A DNA stretch of 64,000 nucleotides from Hetaerina americana (GCA_022747635.1 JAKTNV010000001.1:25500490-25564489), one strand, 5' to 3'. Counted from the stretch's first letter, positions 33,010 through 45,780 are shown. Made by a program: numbers and translations. Notes: a model not told the origin generated them from the sequence alone.

Positions 33010-34000
33010 GATATGGATGAAAGTTGAGAGAAACACGTTCATACACCTTATCAGTTGGAGGAAAAAAGTATCTCGGGCGCAAGAAATCCGACATTACCAC
33101 GAAACTCGAATTACCTCGTGAAAATTGCTTATTAAAACAACAGCAGATACCTTGATAGGCGGAATAGCAACGAATTTCTCGTTTTTATCTGCATGGGCTC
33201 TACGCGCAGGATAATCTTAAAGACATTCGCCGCAATCGATACAGAAAGTCTCGGAGAGCGTAAATTTCGCGATAATACCGTAATGATTGCATTAAACATA
33301 TGAGGTACTCACCATAAACTTGTAGGATAACGCGCCGGTGGCAACAATCGAAAATCGATTTGTTTATTTGGAGACATCGGTGGCGTTGTCAGTGTTAACA
33401 AACAACTTAACGATTTGAAAATAACCAATAGGAACTTTATTCATTGCCATTTCAGCAGTTGCGTATTTCCACGCGTGTCGTCCGAACAATACGTATGTTA
33501 TGATTGGGCGATTCCGTTCAATAGCATTATACATATATCCGAGAACCCTCCAGGATACTATTAAACTAATGACAATCCGGTGTCTACATTTTCCACTGAA
33601 AAGTAACACTTCACGTTGTGGCCTTGAGCGCAGACTTCACTACGTGTCAGCTCGCATTTTGCCCCCGTTGCACTCGGTTCTCTAATCGACGTCGGGAACT
33701 TGCCATGATTTCCTCCGAGCAACAAGAACACAGGCACTTATTTCGCAAGGGATATTATGCCTCGGGGCTTGATCTTTGAGTCCGTAGAGGTTGGGACTCA
33801 TAAGGCGGGAGAGAAGAGCGTTTCGCCCCGTCGAGTCCCCAGCGACCCCCTATTGGGTTGCGACACAGAGCTAGTGGGCTTACGGACGGGATCATCCTCG
33901 GCTCCGACAATATTTCTCGATGGAATCAATCCGCGTTCGAAGGCAGCGTTTCAATCTCCATCGCGGTGACTCGAATGTACCCAGTCACTGCTTAAAGAGG
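33010..34000. other. Intergenic, CpG-richer toward the mariner end
   Basis: 33755-33970 is CpG-rich (GTTTCGCCCCGTCGAGTCCC, CATCGCGGTGACTCG) next to the mariner remnant, but I cannot match it to a transposase. The rest is featureless. Confidence 0.35.
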
Positions 34001-34004
34001 CGCC

Positions 34005-34353
34005 ATGGACACTTACTTGATTACGGTTGCCAATGAGAAGGTGCCAACGCTGCTCCACCCCCCCCCCCCCCATAGTCCTGATTTCGCCCCAGTAGACTTC
34101 TTTTTGTTCTCTCGGATCAAGGCAGCCCTGATATGAACCCGTTTTTCTTCCATAGAAGAGCTCCAATCAGCCGTGACGAAGACCTTGCGAGAGGTCCCGG
34201 AAGACGCCTTTCAGGGCGCGTACCGGTCATGGCAGAGTCGCTGGAAAAAATGTGTAGAGGCCCATGGGCAGTACTTTGAATAATTTTAAGTGTTTGTGCA
34301 AATGTGTTCAATAAATTACTTAATAATTACATTACTTTCGGAGCGCACCCTAT
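34005..34353 (+). mobile_element. Mariner 3' end with transposase C-terminus
   Basis: Reads HSPDFAPVDFFLFSRIKAAL (the block with the third catalytic Asp), a stop, then LQSAVTKTLREVPEDAFQGA and YRSWQSRWKKCVEAHGQYFE before TAA at 34280. The end TTACTTTCGGAGCGCACCCT then ATA is a terminal repeat. A 14-base C run interrupts the PP(Y)SPD motif. The 5' part is absent. Confidence 0.7.
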
Positions 34354-34544
34354 AAGGAGCGTGCGGAACTCGTCATTTGGTGTGGTGTATTCCTTTAGCA
34401 CGGTCGTTAAGGGCTCTGATTTCGAAATTTATATCACTACATCTATAAAGGTATATAGATAAGATACATTTTCATCATCATTATTTCATTCCTAGTATTT
34501 TTTTACTACATTCATCCATTCTTCTTTATTCAGGGTCAATCCAT

Positions 34545-36085
34545 CAACACAATACTCTGCAAGCCGCCGCAAGGATGTGTGGCGGGGGTTGTTAGGTAAC
34601 CAGCTATGCATGCATAATTTCTGTCATATTAACGCTGCACAAACATTAGTTTGAGCATGCACTCGAAAAATGCTAATCACACGAAAGAAAGTACGTACTT
34701 ACATACACGTACAATAATATTCAATAACATTATACGCATATTGACATTAATCTTTTCATTTCAAAATTAACAAATTAAAATTTTAAATTTCTAGGTGCAT
34801 AGTTAAAGTTCAAAATTGAAATCTCATTTGATGGAATAGAACGGTGGCTGAAAAATATGAAGCCTAATAAATCCTCCGGCCCCATGAAATACCCGGTTGT
34901 AAATTGAAGGATCTAGCTTTGGAAAATGGCACCGTATCTGGAAATAATATTTAAGAAGCCGCTGGTAGATCACAAGGTTCCCAGAGATTGGAAAACGGCT
35001 AACATAACACCAATAATTAAAAACGGAGACAAGGAGTAACCGAGTAATTACAGACCTATTTCCCTCACATCCATTTCGTGCAAGGTTATGAAACATGTAG
35101 TAGCTAGTTCGATCGTAAGACACCTCGATAATCAGGAGTTATTAATGAAAAATCAGCACTGTTTCCGAAAAGATAGATCCTGCGAGACACAACAGTAGAA
35201 GTTACTTCAGGTGTTCCCCAGGGAAGGGTTGTCGGACCTCTTTTATTTCTACTTTGCGTTAACGACATTGACTCCGCAGTCACTAGTAAGATACGATTAT
35301 TTCCGGACTATGCATTGGTCTACCGTGATATCCGTGATCCTGAGGACAGAGCAGCTTTGTCAGATGAACTTCATGCTATACAACGCTGGTGCGACACTTT
35401 GCAATTAGAATTAAACCTAAAAAAAGTACGTAGTCATAAATTTTTGGGAAAAGAGCAATTTCCAACCGAACGCCTACTGCATTGGGAACACCGAAATGGA
35501 ATGTGTAGACTCAATTAAATACCTAGGTGTTGACCCTGACTCACGATCTCATAAGAACAGATAGATTTTAGATATCATTTTTCCACGAAGGATAAGGGAT
35601 CATAATAACATTTTTCGACCGCGGTAGGGTCATTTTCGGGTAAAATTATTCTGGATTGTATTCACCCCCTGCCAAACACGCTAGCGGTGGCTTGTAGAGT
35701 ACAAAAATAAATAAATAAAAATCATGTTGTAGAAAGTTAAAAGGATGGATGTTAGATAAAGAGAATAACATGCTGGATATTGACAAAATATATGCACTAC
35801 CAATTCCAATTATCTCCTACGCGATTGCTGCCATGTATATTTTTATCTCTAATAGTACGAGGAAAAAAAAGACATTTTAAATCTACCCGTTCTACTACCC
35901 ATCTTCCTGATTTTACGTTGGTGATCTGATTTACAATAGTGATTCGGGGCCTGCAATATGTCCTTAACATCCTCAGATAAGTAACCCGCCTAAAATATAC
36001 ACAGTAAATTTACCCTGCATTTAAGCCGACGGTCAAATAGGAGCCCCCATTCCAATTCTTCCGATAGTGTCGAGGCACTATTATG
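34545..36085 (-). mobile_element. LINE 3' end interrupted by another LINE
   Basis: 34551-34745 (tail module 1 and 3' UTR) and 35715-36085 (C-terminal coding remnant, minus-strand RKIRKMGSRTGRFKMSFFPR then TIRDKN) together are colinear with 2073-2650. The roughly 970 bases between them are a separate plus-strand LINE. Confidence 0.65.
34746..35714 (+). mobile_element. Nested Jockey/CR1-like LINE fragment
   Basis: Broken frames: VPRDWKTANITPIIKNGDKE, SNYRPISLTSISCKVMKHVV, LLMKNQHCFRKDRSCETQ, then DPEDRAALSDELHAIQRWCD and TLQLELNLKK. It ends in tail module 1 (35665-35700, CCCCCTGCCAAACACGCTAG) and AAATAAATAAATAAAAA, a plausible insertion tail. The RT middle is largely deleted. Confidence 0.7.
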
Positions 36086-36756
36086 ACAATTCCCTCTCCC
36101 ACCCTTGTTGCTTCTTTGTTTTATGTGCCTCTAAATTTGTTTCCTATGTACTTGTCGCTTGGTCTTCCTTTACGGAATCTTCTCTTCAATTTTCCTTTTT
36201 ATTTTACGTTTCTAACTACTATAATATTGCGCCCTGAGGTGTATCCAATACATCTAGTTCTTCTTTGCCGTTCTCCATGTGGTCCATACCTCTTCTGCTC
36301 TTCTACTATGTCCTAATTCCTCATTTCTCGCTTTGTCTCTCCATTCATCTTCGACATTCTCCTCTTCAGGGTCATGTTTCCAAGTCTTCTATCCTTCGCC
36401 GATCCGCTTATCCTAAGTTCCCTGTATCTGATCCGTAAAGTGCAATGCTTCATACGGGATGAACTTTTAATCAACTGCTTCCTTATCTTCAATCTCAAGT
36501 GTTCTTTGAACATAAGCAGCCGTCGCCTCTTCTAAACGAAAGCCTTCTTAGCATGAGGTCGGTCTAACTGCTTCCATCCCAGATTATATTGCTTCGAGGG
36601 TATATTAAGGAAATAGATACAGATAATTATAAATTAAAAACAATACCTTTTTCTTCGGTATATTGCAAAATCCTATAACATGTTTCTGGAAATAATTGTA
36701 AATATTTTCCACAACTGTAAACGTATTCAGTCAATGCTAAACAAGAAATTTTGGGG

Positions 36757-36960
36757 ATTGATAGCCGAGTTGGTATACGGGCGTTGGACTACTGCCTGGA
36801 GGGTCCGGGTTCGATTTCGGGTGAACCTCGAAGCACCCTCAGCATCGCCTAGGTCTGTATGTACATACTCGTATATCACTGGCTTACTTGAGTGCTGAAG
36901 AACCTCGTAGATAAGGAAAATTATTCCTGTAGTATAGTCGTTCAGCAAACATGTCGGAAA
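36757..36960 (+). mobile_element. SINE-C with tRNA-like head
   Basis: GGGGATTGATAGCCGAGTTG then GTATACGGGCGTTGGACTAC carries box A (TAGCCGAGTTGG), and GGGTCCGGGTTCGATTTCGG carries box B. The body (CACTGGCTTACTTGAGTGCT...) has no other match in the window that I can see. Confidence 0.6.
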
Positions 36961-36964
36961 TCAC

Positions 36965-39030
36965 ATCACCAGAAAGATAAGAATTCTTTTAAATAAAAAA
37001 TATCATTTACATCGAGAAGAGAACTCTACCCTCGCATATCAAACCAACCCTTGGGTTGATTACTGTGGTCGTCGCTCACTAACCGTGTGATTCTGCTGGG
37101 AGATCTCGTGATTTAAAGTGTTTTGCTATGTCCCGAGAACCTGCCCTCTTGACGGTAAATACGGAAATGTTTGGAGGACCGCCATTTGTTATCCTTGGTT
37201 TCGAATCGGCTGCAACAATATTTACATATTATTCGTCTAAGCGTTGCCTGATCGTAAATCAGCCGTGTTTGTGGGAATTGGCCTTTTAGATATTCTACGA
37301 CGGTTGAATTCACAACACAGCGTAAACTCAAAACTAGAAAGCTTTCCAACATGAAAGCACGGAATTCATGTACTAGTCAAGATTCAGGCCAGCGACCTTC
37401 GCGTCAACCCGAGAGCAGTAGCGTTACCCGCGCTTCAGCGAACATACTTCACAGCGAAGTCATTTTGAATTGCTGCCGGTGATGAAAGATTTAGCGGTGC
37501 TCGCAAGGGAAATCCTATTCCACCACCTTTTTCACCCAGGATTTCAGGTATATTCTCTTAAAAGATTTTGTCCATTTTTTCTCGCTTCCACCTTAAAAAT
37601 TCCATTAAAAATCCTTCACGTAACACAGAAGTTTCAGTTGTTCACGCCACTATTTTTTGGTGGCCACGTATCCTTCTGGGCGCACGAGAGCTCAAGTCAC
37701 GGTCGTAGAAGATAATCGAGTGTCCTAAAGTGCTGCTAGGAAATACACGGAGGCGTATACACTTTCACGAGACCACAACCGTTCGAAAGAATTAATCCCC
37801 AATCGTAGAATGAAAAATGAATCTAAACATTTTTCATTCATGTCGGAAATGACCGATGTTTCGCCTCCTTTGTACCTCACCCATCAAAATATGACAGTTA
37901 AGTGTTCAATTTGATGCAATTCCGTCCAATGTTTTCGCTCTCAGCATTTTTCCGTAGCCTCTCGTCGTATTCCAACGCATTAATGCCGCACTTCTTTCAA
38001 GGGCTGCTTTGAAAGTCACTCCCACCTTAACTTCATTGCTACCGTTTCAACTCGTACGTATGCATGTGAAACGCGATATTTATCCTCTTATCTTATTTTT
38101 CAATTATATAAATTGTATTCTTTTCCGATAAATTTCACATTCCCGCGTTGTTTGTTTACGTTACGACGGTTACTACACCTCAAAAATAAACAAAATAATC
38201 AATCGATTGTTGGCGCTGGGGCATTTCCTCGTAATTTCAATGTAATCGAATCAAACTAACTTCGATCGAGTTTAATCGTGGAGTTTTCGCTCTCCACAAA
38301 GATGCATATCACTTCAAGTGAATGTGTAATAGTTGTGACGGATGAAACATGAAAATATTTACGAAAGGTGTTTAGTTTGCTCATGCTGCTCCATTACGTG
38401 CATTGGCCGACGCAGTAAGTATTCTCGTGAATGATACCTCGATCATGTGACAACCTCGCCAAATCCGTGTTTCAAGTGTTGGAGGAGTTAGATCGCCCGA
38501 GGTCTGACAGTTGACATTCGAAACGCCTTTTATATTTTTTCTCGTCAAAATCTCACAGCATCGCGCGAAAGGAGTTTCGGTCTTCACCCCCTTACTCCAA
38601 CAATTAGGCTCATTATGTCCACATCCCAAAACCTTCACTCATCATTTTATAATGCAACTCTTCATATTCCTTTTCATTCAATTCTCAAACGCGAGGCATC
38701 GATCTGATCTGATCGCGCTCGTCAATTCCTTGACCATTGGCTCTAAGTAATGTAACTCCATCTCCTCCCCCCCCTCCCACCCAGCCTCGGAGATAGACGA
38801 GATTGTTGGCGGACTAGGGCGCAGGCGCGTCTGTGAAGGCAGAGCGAAACGACGACGTGTCATATATCTGTACTCAGCCATTATGTCAGCGTGGATTATT
38901 TAAGAAATCGATAATTCGAAGCTCGATATTTATCGTCAATTTATCGATAATGTATAAATCATTTTTTTTGCAGCTTTGTAGATGCAGATTTTTGCTGAAG
39001 TTGATATGTGCTTCCTTTTGAAGATATCGA
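36965..39030. other. Intergenic, no gene seen
   Basis: Besides a SINE-A-like fragment at 37030, nothing is recognised. The frames at 38381-38638 and 38678-38881 lack support. Confidence 0.45.
37030..37080 (+). repeat. SINE-A tail-like fragment
   Basis: ATCAAACCAACCCTTGGGTT then GATTACTGTGG resembles the SINE-A 3' end ACCAAACCGACCTTCGGGTT then GATTACTGTG. Confidence 0.4.
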
Positions 39031-39034
39031 CCAG

Positions 39035-39260
39035 TCACGTATGGTGCGGTGTTGCTGTAAATTGGCTTTCCACCCCAAAGAGAAAGAGTTCGAATTCAGA
39101 GGGTGTGGAAACTTTTTAGGGGTGTCCTGATACCTACTTAGGGTACCTGATGAAGTTTGATTTAAAGTAGAGAGTAAGCCGTCCGTCGGCATGGACGTTC
39201 ATATTGTGTGGCCCCGTAGCGTCTTGTGTCCCGCAGGATAGCGTAATATGCCCTTTTCTC
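39035..39260 (+). mobile_element. SINE-B, degraded copy
   Basis: Keeps TTGGCTTTCCACCCC, an altered box B (AGAGTTCGAATTCAGAGG), GGGGTGTCCTGATACCTACT and GCCGTCCGTCGGCATGGACG in SINE-B order. Confidence 0.55.
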
Positions 39261-39499
39261 TTTCTCATTTATATTAATAATATCTCCTTAAAAATAAAAA
39301 CCAGCATAAGACTTTCAATCAAGCAACGTTGCTAAATGGTGCACAGAATGGAGCTTGGATTTAAATACTTAAAAGCGTGCGGTTATGCTCTCCTTAGAGA
39401 AAACACGTGCAGACTCTACCAACTTGGAAACTCGGAGATGCTCGGATGAACGTTTCAGACCCTGTAAAATACTGGTGTCACCACGACATTCGACCTTAC

Positions 39500-39905
39500 A
39501 AAAGGGAAAAACATGCGCACTATTTTCGGGGGGATTCAGAAGAACCTATCAATCGTCAAAGTCTTGTTGGAAAATGTAGCGATGAGGAAGAGAAGGAGAC
39601 GCGCTATTTTTTTTCAGTAAGACCCCACCTAGAGTATGCGGCGAGCATATGAGATCCATCTCCAAAATACCGCTGACTTCCAAATTGAACAAGGAACAGA
39701 TGACAAGGGTCACCAGATTGGTGAAAAGTTCGTACGAAAGAACACAAAGCGTCACAAATTTACAAAAAGCTATGGAATGGGAACCTTTAGGTCTGCGAAT
39801 ATGCAAGAGTTAGGTTAATAAAGCTATCGCAAAGACACCAAACGTATGGTCTTTTATCCGACACGAAAGATTTAATTCAGACCCCAATTACTTAGGCATC
39901 ACAGG
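39500..39905 (+). mobile_element. LINE RT C-terminal remnant
   Basis: SVRPHLEYAASI followed by a stop and, after indels, ARVRLIKLSQRHQTYGLLSD-like sequence: the (L)VRPHLEYA block and later helix of LINE C-termini. Confidence 0.5.
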
Positions 39906-40139
39906 CAATTGCGGCAAAATGACAGCTGTTGAATGGCTAGATTCAAGTATTCGTTTTTTCCGCCCACTATTCGTGGTAAAAACTCAAGCGGGTGAATTGC
40001 CCGTCGTGCATGAGAGGAATTCCACCTCATAATTGGTGCTGCGATGCATCTGTACCCGCCCTTTTTAATTGCTTTCCTCATTTGCCCTCTTAGTGCAGTA
40101 AGTCGAGTGATTACAAGCACTATAATATTCGTAATGAGC

Positions 40140-40240
40140 AATGCGGATGTGGCATGAATGGTGTCCAGTCGCCCCCTTTCCAGTTGCCCTTTCGGTGAAT
40201 CACAGGGTGCCGTATGTCTGTGGAAATATTGGATTAGATG
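40140..40240 (+). repeat. LINE tail module 2
   Basis: GCCCTTTCGGTGAATCACAG then GGTGCCGTATGTCTGTGGAA and ATATTGGA, as at 20870 and 16440. Confidence 0.5.
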
Positions 40241-40242
40241 CA

Positions 40243-41675
40243 TAAGGTTTGTATACAAAGTATCGGGATAATTTTTTTCCTAACGTGACTGTGCGTCGCC
40301 GCGCAGGCATGGTGGTGGGGGTTCTTCGTGGACCCCTGTCGAATGACTCGGTGCAAACGCAAAATACAGCGAACAATTACACAGCGGTACGTCATCAAAT
40401 TTTGTGTTGCACTAGGGAAATTGGGTACAAAGACGTTGGGCATGGTTCGCCAATTGTTCGAGAATGAAAACATGACAAAAACTACAGTTTTTCAGTGGCA
40501 CCAGCTCTTTAAAAATGGCCGAGAAAGTGTGGAGTACAACCCCGCGCTGGACGGCCGTCGACGTCAAGAACTGACGGCAACGTGTGCGGGAAATGCTGAA
40601 TTCAGACCGTCGATTAAGTGTGCGCAACATCGCATATCGTATTGGCATTGAAAAAATGACAGTGCACACCATAATCACTGATAATTTGGAGATCGGCGAA
40701 AGATCTGAGCTAAACACGTCCCGAAGGTCCTGACGGACGACCAAGAGCAAAGTCGAGTGTCTACTTGCGAAGACCTTCTGCAACGCTATGAAGAAAACCC
40801 CCACCTTTTGGAAAGTCTCGACTTGACACCAGCAGAAGACTATTCCCTATTCCCAAAAGTGAAATCCTCCCTCAAAGGACACCACCATGGGACCCTAGGT
40901 GCCGTCAAAGAAGCTTGCACGCGGACCCTTAAGGACCTTCCGGAATCCGCCTACCAGGGAGCCTTCGAGTCGTAAAAAAGCCGCTGGCAAAAGAGTGTCG
41001 ACGCTCAAGGAATGTACTTTGAAGGATTATGAGGCATTGTAGCAATACGAGGTCAGTCCCAAAAAGAGACCCAGTCGATAAAAAAAAGTATTGCCAGAAT
41101 TGATACATTCACTCAAAAGTATTCGAAGTAGCACCCTTGTGCGTCCACACACCGCTGATATCCTCATGTTTCCGACCCGATCCCTGTCCAACATAGTTTT
41201 CATTCTTGCAAGAGTTTCATCACTTTTTGAGGTCGAAGGGCTTCCTGAACGTTCGGCGTCTTCAAAATCTTCTCTACCCTCCCGAAACAACTTGCGGCAC
41301 TTGAAAATATCCGATCTACCCATGTCGTTATCACCATAAGCTGCCTTGAGCATGTCATGAGTCTCTTACCTGGTCATGCCCAGTTCCACACAATATTTGA
41401 TGGGGTAGCGCTGTTCCGATAACCGTTCCATGACGGAGCGTAATGAGGTCACTTTGTAGAGGTTTTGCAAACGAACGATCCGCACTCTGCAAAGGCTAGG
41501 AGCCAACTGTCACCGACCTCCAGCCTTCCCTGAGACTCTCATCCCACGAACCCAGCCAGAGAAACCGCCGCCCAATATAAAAAATAAGTCTTACTACATA
41601 CTACGACAGTCCTTGTATCCTAAATAAAGTTATTTTTCTGAAGCGTTCCCCGATACTTTTTATGCAAACCTTCTA
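40243..41675 (+). mobile_element. Internally deleted mariner, hosting a second mariner
   Basis: Terminal repeats AAGGTTTGTATACAAAGTAT (left) and, inverted, AAGGTTTGCATAAAAAGTAT (right). The transposase pieces are RYVIKFCVALGKLGTKTLGM and TTVFQWHQLFKNGRESVEYN (HTH 1), MLNSDRRLSVRNIAYRIGIE then KMTVHTIITD (HTH 2), then a jump to LTPAEDYSLFPKVKSSLKGH and ALGAVKEA-like C-terminal sequence to SVDAQGMYFEGL. The central catalytic part is missing and frames shift. Without the nested element at 41048-41615 it is about 860 bp. Confidence 0.75.
41048..41615 (-). mobile_element. Nested ~570-bp mariner deletion derivative
   Basis: Flanked by TA on both sides. The diverged ends are TACGAGGTCAGTCCCAAAAA and, inverted, TACAAGGACTGTCGTAGTAT. 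The minus strand encodes MERLSEQRYPIKYCVELGM, LKAAYGDNDMGRSDIFKCRK and LFREGREDFEDAERSG (HTH part). It then runs, in another frame, into the last residues AQGCYFEYF of a transposase. The whole DD34D core is lost. Confidence 0.7.
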
Positions 41676-41679
41676 GTAT

Positions 41680-41745
41680 GCCTGGTTGTCTAACGCCTCT
41701 TCCCACAAGTTCTTGGGAAATCTTTCGGCGTGGTGTATAGATTAT
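41680..41745 (+). repeat. LINE tail-like module
   Basis: CTGGTTGTCTAACGCCTCTT then CCCACAAGTTCTTGGGAAAT and GGCGTGGTGTATAGA is a diverged tail module 1. Confidence 0.3.
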
Positions 41746-42463
41746 TCCTTGCAAAAAAAGTAGACTAAATCCATCTCATGGTTTCTCTAAACACTTTCTT
41801 CCCCCATTTCCCCTGACAATCCTAAATCTGTTGAATTTACCCACCTATCCCTAATTGTGTAAATGATCTCCTTCCATGGCCAGGACCTCTTTCAGGAAGG
41901 GGTCAGGTGTGCGGAACAAGGGGAGAACAGTGAGCTTTGCCCTGCCTCCTGAATCCTGGATCGTCCGTCTGGGCAAAGGTGGCAGTGACAGTCCTCCCCC
42001 CCTAAAACCAACCTCCAATCCCTCCCCTTGAGAAATAGATCGAAAGGCAATACTTTGAAAATATTCAGTAACAACCGCTTTACGCGACGTTCTCGACGCA
42101 GCTGTAGCCCCGAGTCTCCCCGACGCATAGCTGATCCTTGTACTTCTACATTTTGACACTCACGCGGCATCGGAAATAGTGCGATCAGAGAGGGGAGGGT
42201 TATTGTAGTGCGAAGGGCATTGAAACGAAGAATTAATTGGCGGAACGACATTTGTCATAATCCTTCAAATGAACGCATGCAAGTGCGCAGCAGCTTATGT
42301 TTGTGTGTTCATTATCCGTCGTACGGCCTTCGTAACCAGGGCGTTGAAAGTTAGAAACTGTGTTCTATGAACTTCATTGATTTAAGTTAGTTATTAAGTA
42401 ACATACCTGAATGTGGAAACTTCACACCTAACCCAATATTATCATACATATATATGTGTATAC

Positions 42464-42465
<2 letters not shown>

Positions 42466-42500
<35 letters not shown>

Positions 42501-42537
42501 AAAATTTAGCACTAGTGGACAAACTCTACGAATATCT

Positions 42538-42627
<90 letters not shown>

Positions 42628-42641
42628 ATTTGATGGGCTAG

Positions 42642-42690
<49 letters not shown>
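42466..42690. repeat. Compound microsatellite cluster
   Basis: Three tracts: (AT)n 42466-42494, (GT)n then (AT)n 42541-42622, and (AT)n 42643-42690, separated by short unique spacers. Confidence 0.95.
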
Positions 42691-42696
<6 letters not shown>

Positions 42697-42699
42697 GAG

Positions 42700-45280
42700 T
42701 TTAAGATGAGTTATGTCTTCAATTATAACCTAACTGGTCATCATCCAGGATATAAATTGCACAAATGATCATGTTTCCTTTAATTGTCACGCTGTTTCCT
42801 GATGGGAAGTTTCGTAGTTCTAGAGTAGTTTCCTGGCCGACATAGCTTGCTCCGTTTAAGGTATTTTAACTGCTCTCAGATTTGGCTGAGGTTAGTTATT
42901 TTCAATTTTTGTGCGTACTGACTGCCCAATCCAGGAGAGTATACAAATTGCGATGAAAAGATAGAGACAGTAGGATATTAAAAAAGTTTGTCATAGAAGG
43001 ATTTATCGTTGGGTTGGGAAAGGATGAAATATGTCAAATAAGTCCTTTAAAGACGAGGTTTCAAGTGATTTTTTGGATTACGTGGTTGTTTTTCAGGGAA
43101 ATTGCCTGCCTTCAAATGAGTTTAAAACCAATTATGATGACTTATATGCCTTCACTGGTCGCAGTTGTGACGAAATAGGCAAAGGGCACTCGTTGTTGCT
43201 TACGATATTCGATTTATTAATTGGGCCGGCTTGCGAACTGTCCTCGCCGATATCCTCTCATAAATGAATTTATCCATACATTTCGCTACAATTATGAGAA
43301 TTCCCAATTGACACTCCTAATCGCGTTTTTCCTGAAAAGGAACATCCTACCCGACCTCCTACCTATTAAATTTTCATAAGTTCACGGGCAACGTGATTGG
43401 GAACACATTGAACGCTTAACGACATCTATTAGATATAAAGGGAAGCTGACGGAGAGAGTCTTTAAAACGCGCTGAGTTCATTTTACTCGCAAGCATGGTG
43501 TGCGATCAGAAATGCTCATCATGCGGGAGTCTTATCGTTAATACTGCAATAACAACACGTAGTTCATCACTGCACTTCATATTTAAGGCTGTGAAAGTCC
43601 TGGAATCCACGATGTGTGAATTCTTCTTCCCATTCTAGAAGAACTATACTATTCTCACTTCATTCCGCATATCTGTCTTCATCCCCCAATTCCGACATCC
43701 CTTTTTCAGTCACTCCTAATTTCACTCAAGCGATTTGTTTGTTTAATTTCTATAAGTTATCCAGGTATTTATCTGAGTTGTCTGTTGTCAAGAATACTCA
43801 ACCTGTCAACATTCTCAGCAATAATCAGCGGAATAAACATAAGAATGTCCAAATTGATTCCAAAAAAAGAGAAGAAAAAAGTAAAATATTATTTATCCGA
43901 AGCATTTTAGCTATTACGAATTATTAAACTTGATTAAATTAACTTTATCTACGAACTTTATTCCTCTAGAATAATACTGGTGGACTTTCAGAAGAAAATG
44001 ATTGTTTCAATTTTGGGTAAGGAGGACAGATAAATTTTAAAATTTTCAGGCCATGAGCCAAACGACACACATCGTAAATCTTGATCAGACTCATTGAGGC
44101 ACACTTGGAACGTAAAGCATAAGAGCTCCTTGACGAACGCCAGTTTGGTTTGTTTAAGGTGTAGACACAAAAAGTTCAGCCCTTTGGCGACTCATTGGGA
44201 AGCGTAGGCAAAAGAACCAACAAAGACATTGATTGGAATTGTGAATCTTGAAAAATCATTCGTTAAAATCTGTTGAAATTAAATACTTTACGTAAGAGGG
44301 TAGCAATGCTAAAAGTATCACATCACCAAAAAATAGTTTGAGGAACTGGGAGTAGGAGTTCTCTTGTAATTTCCTCTTGAAACTTCCAGGGATCCTCTTT
44401 GGGATTTGAATGAGTATGTTAGAAGTTTGAGGTCTACCCTTGGCTCATGGCAGTTCGTCTACTGGCATCTTTGGGGAGAGTTTCATATATTTCAATGCTC
44501 TCAGTGTCATCACCCCTTTTCACTGCTGAATATCGCCGGCTGCACGCATCACACAGAGGCGGCACTCTTTGTCTCTGTGGGAGGGAGAGCACCGTGGGGC
44601 GTCACTTACCCTGTGGGGCATTATCCCTGCTGTGGGGCCCACACATTTCGTTTTGAACCTTTAGCATCAAGAATAGTGAGTTAATTTCTTCAGCAAAAAA
44701 GTTCAGACAAAGTATCGATAGTTCTGGTCTAATTTTTTCATATTTGGCACTTTACTATTGAATTTTCAGTTTAACATCCCAAGCATAAGGATATATAGTA
44801 ATTTTAAACCGAAGCATGTGGCATCGATAAAATGAAGATTTGAAAAAAGCTGAGATTTTATACACTAGATGTGCTAATTTCATACTCATATAACAGCAAT
44901 TCAGTTAGAAAATAATTCAAGTTACTATGAACAAACACTCATGCTTAATCAGTCACATGTTTTTAATTTCCATAAAATACATACCCATGTAATTGCAGTA
45001 TTCACTTTGATATAACATTAGATTGAAAGACTAACAATCCTAGCTTGTCGATATTAGTTCCTTATAATGAAAGACAGGATTAGAATTCTCTGTAATTAAA
45101 TCTTAACATAACAGTGTAGACGGAAGAAGGAGTTAGGTTAGGAACTGCACACTCACCCATCATATTTGGATTATGTTAGAAGCACAAACTGCAACTTTGG
45201 AAGAAGCTAGAAGGATATAATGGCCAGAATGGATAAGGGAAATCAATACACCTCAAAGGGAGTATTAGAGCATCTAAGGA
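42700..45280. other. Intergenic, no gene seen
   Basis: AT-rich with isolated open frames of 70-100 codons (43031-43267, 43616-43927, 44406-44684) that show no domain, paralogue or splice logic. Confidence 0.45.
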
Positions 45281-45284
45281 AAAG

Positions 45285-45780
45285 GCGTATTAGACCCTGG
45301 TAAGGCCAGTTTTAGATATCTCATCACTTGTATGGGACCTGCATGAAGGACTTATTAGAAAACTGGAGAAGGTACGGAGAAAGGCTTTCAGATATGTACT
45401 GGGGAAGCATAGGAGGATGGAGAGTGTGATTGAAATGTTAAAAAACACTGGCCTGGGAACTTTTACAAAGTAGAAGAAAAATAAGCAGACTTTGAGGAAT
45501 GTTCCACAATCCTCTAAGGGAAAGAAAGCTTAGGCAGAACTAAGGAAAGAGGCAGGAAATCCAAATTTTACAGGGGGGAACGATCACAAATTCAAGGTAA
45601 TATGCCAGGCACAAAGAGCAAGTAAAAAAATTTCAATACTTAATAAAACAATTGTTGATTGGAACAGTTTACCTGCAAAACTATTCAAGCCCATTCCTAA
45701 CAGAGCAAATACTTTTTAGAAAAGATGTAAACAATTTATATAATAATTTGATTGATGTGTTGTGTAAAATTTTAATTAGT
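45285..45780 (+). mobile_element. LINE C-terminal remnant (CR1/L2-like)
   Basis: Broken frame: RPVLDISSLVWDLHEGLIRK, LEKVRRKAFRYVLGKHRRME, SVIEMLKNTGLGTFTK, then NDHKFKVICQAQRASKKISI and LNKTIVDWNSLPAKLF. This matches the (T)LVRP.LEY.S..WDP ... VQRRA.RFV ... T..DWN.LP order of LINE C-termini. Confidence 0.65.

Noticed and set aside
33951..34311. Minus-strand frames of 64-71 codons
   Set aside because: Antisense of the plus-strand mariner C-terminal remnant.
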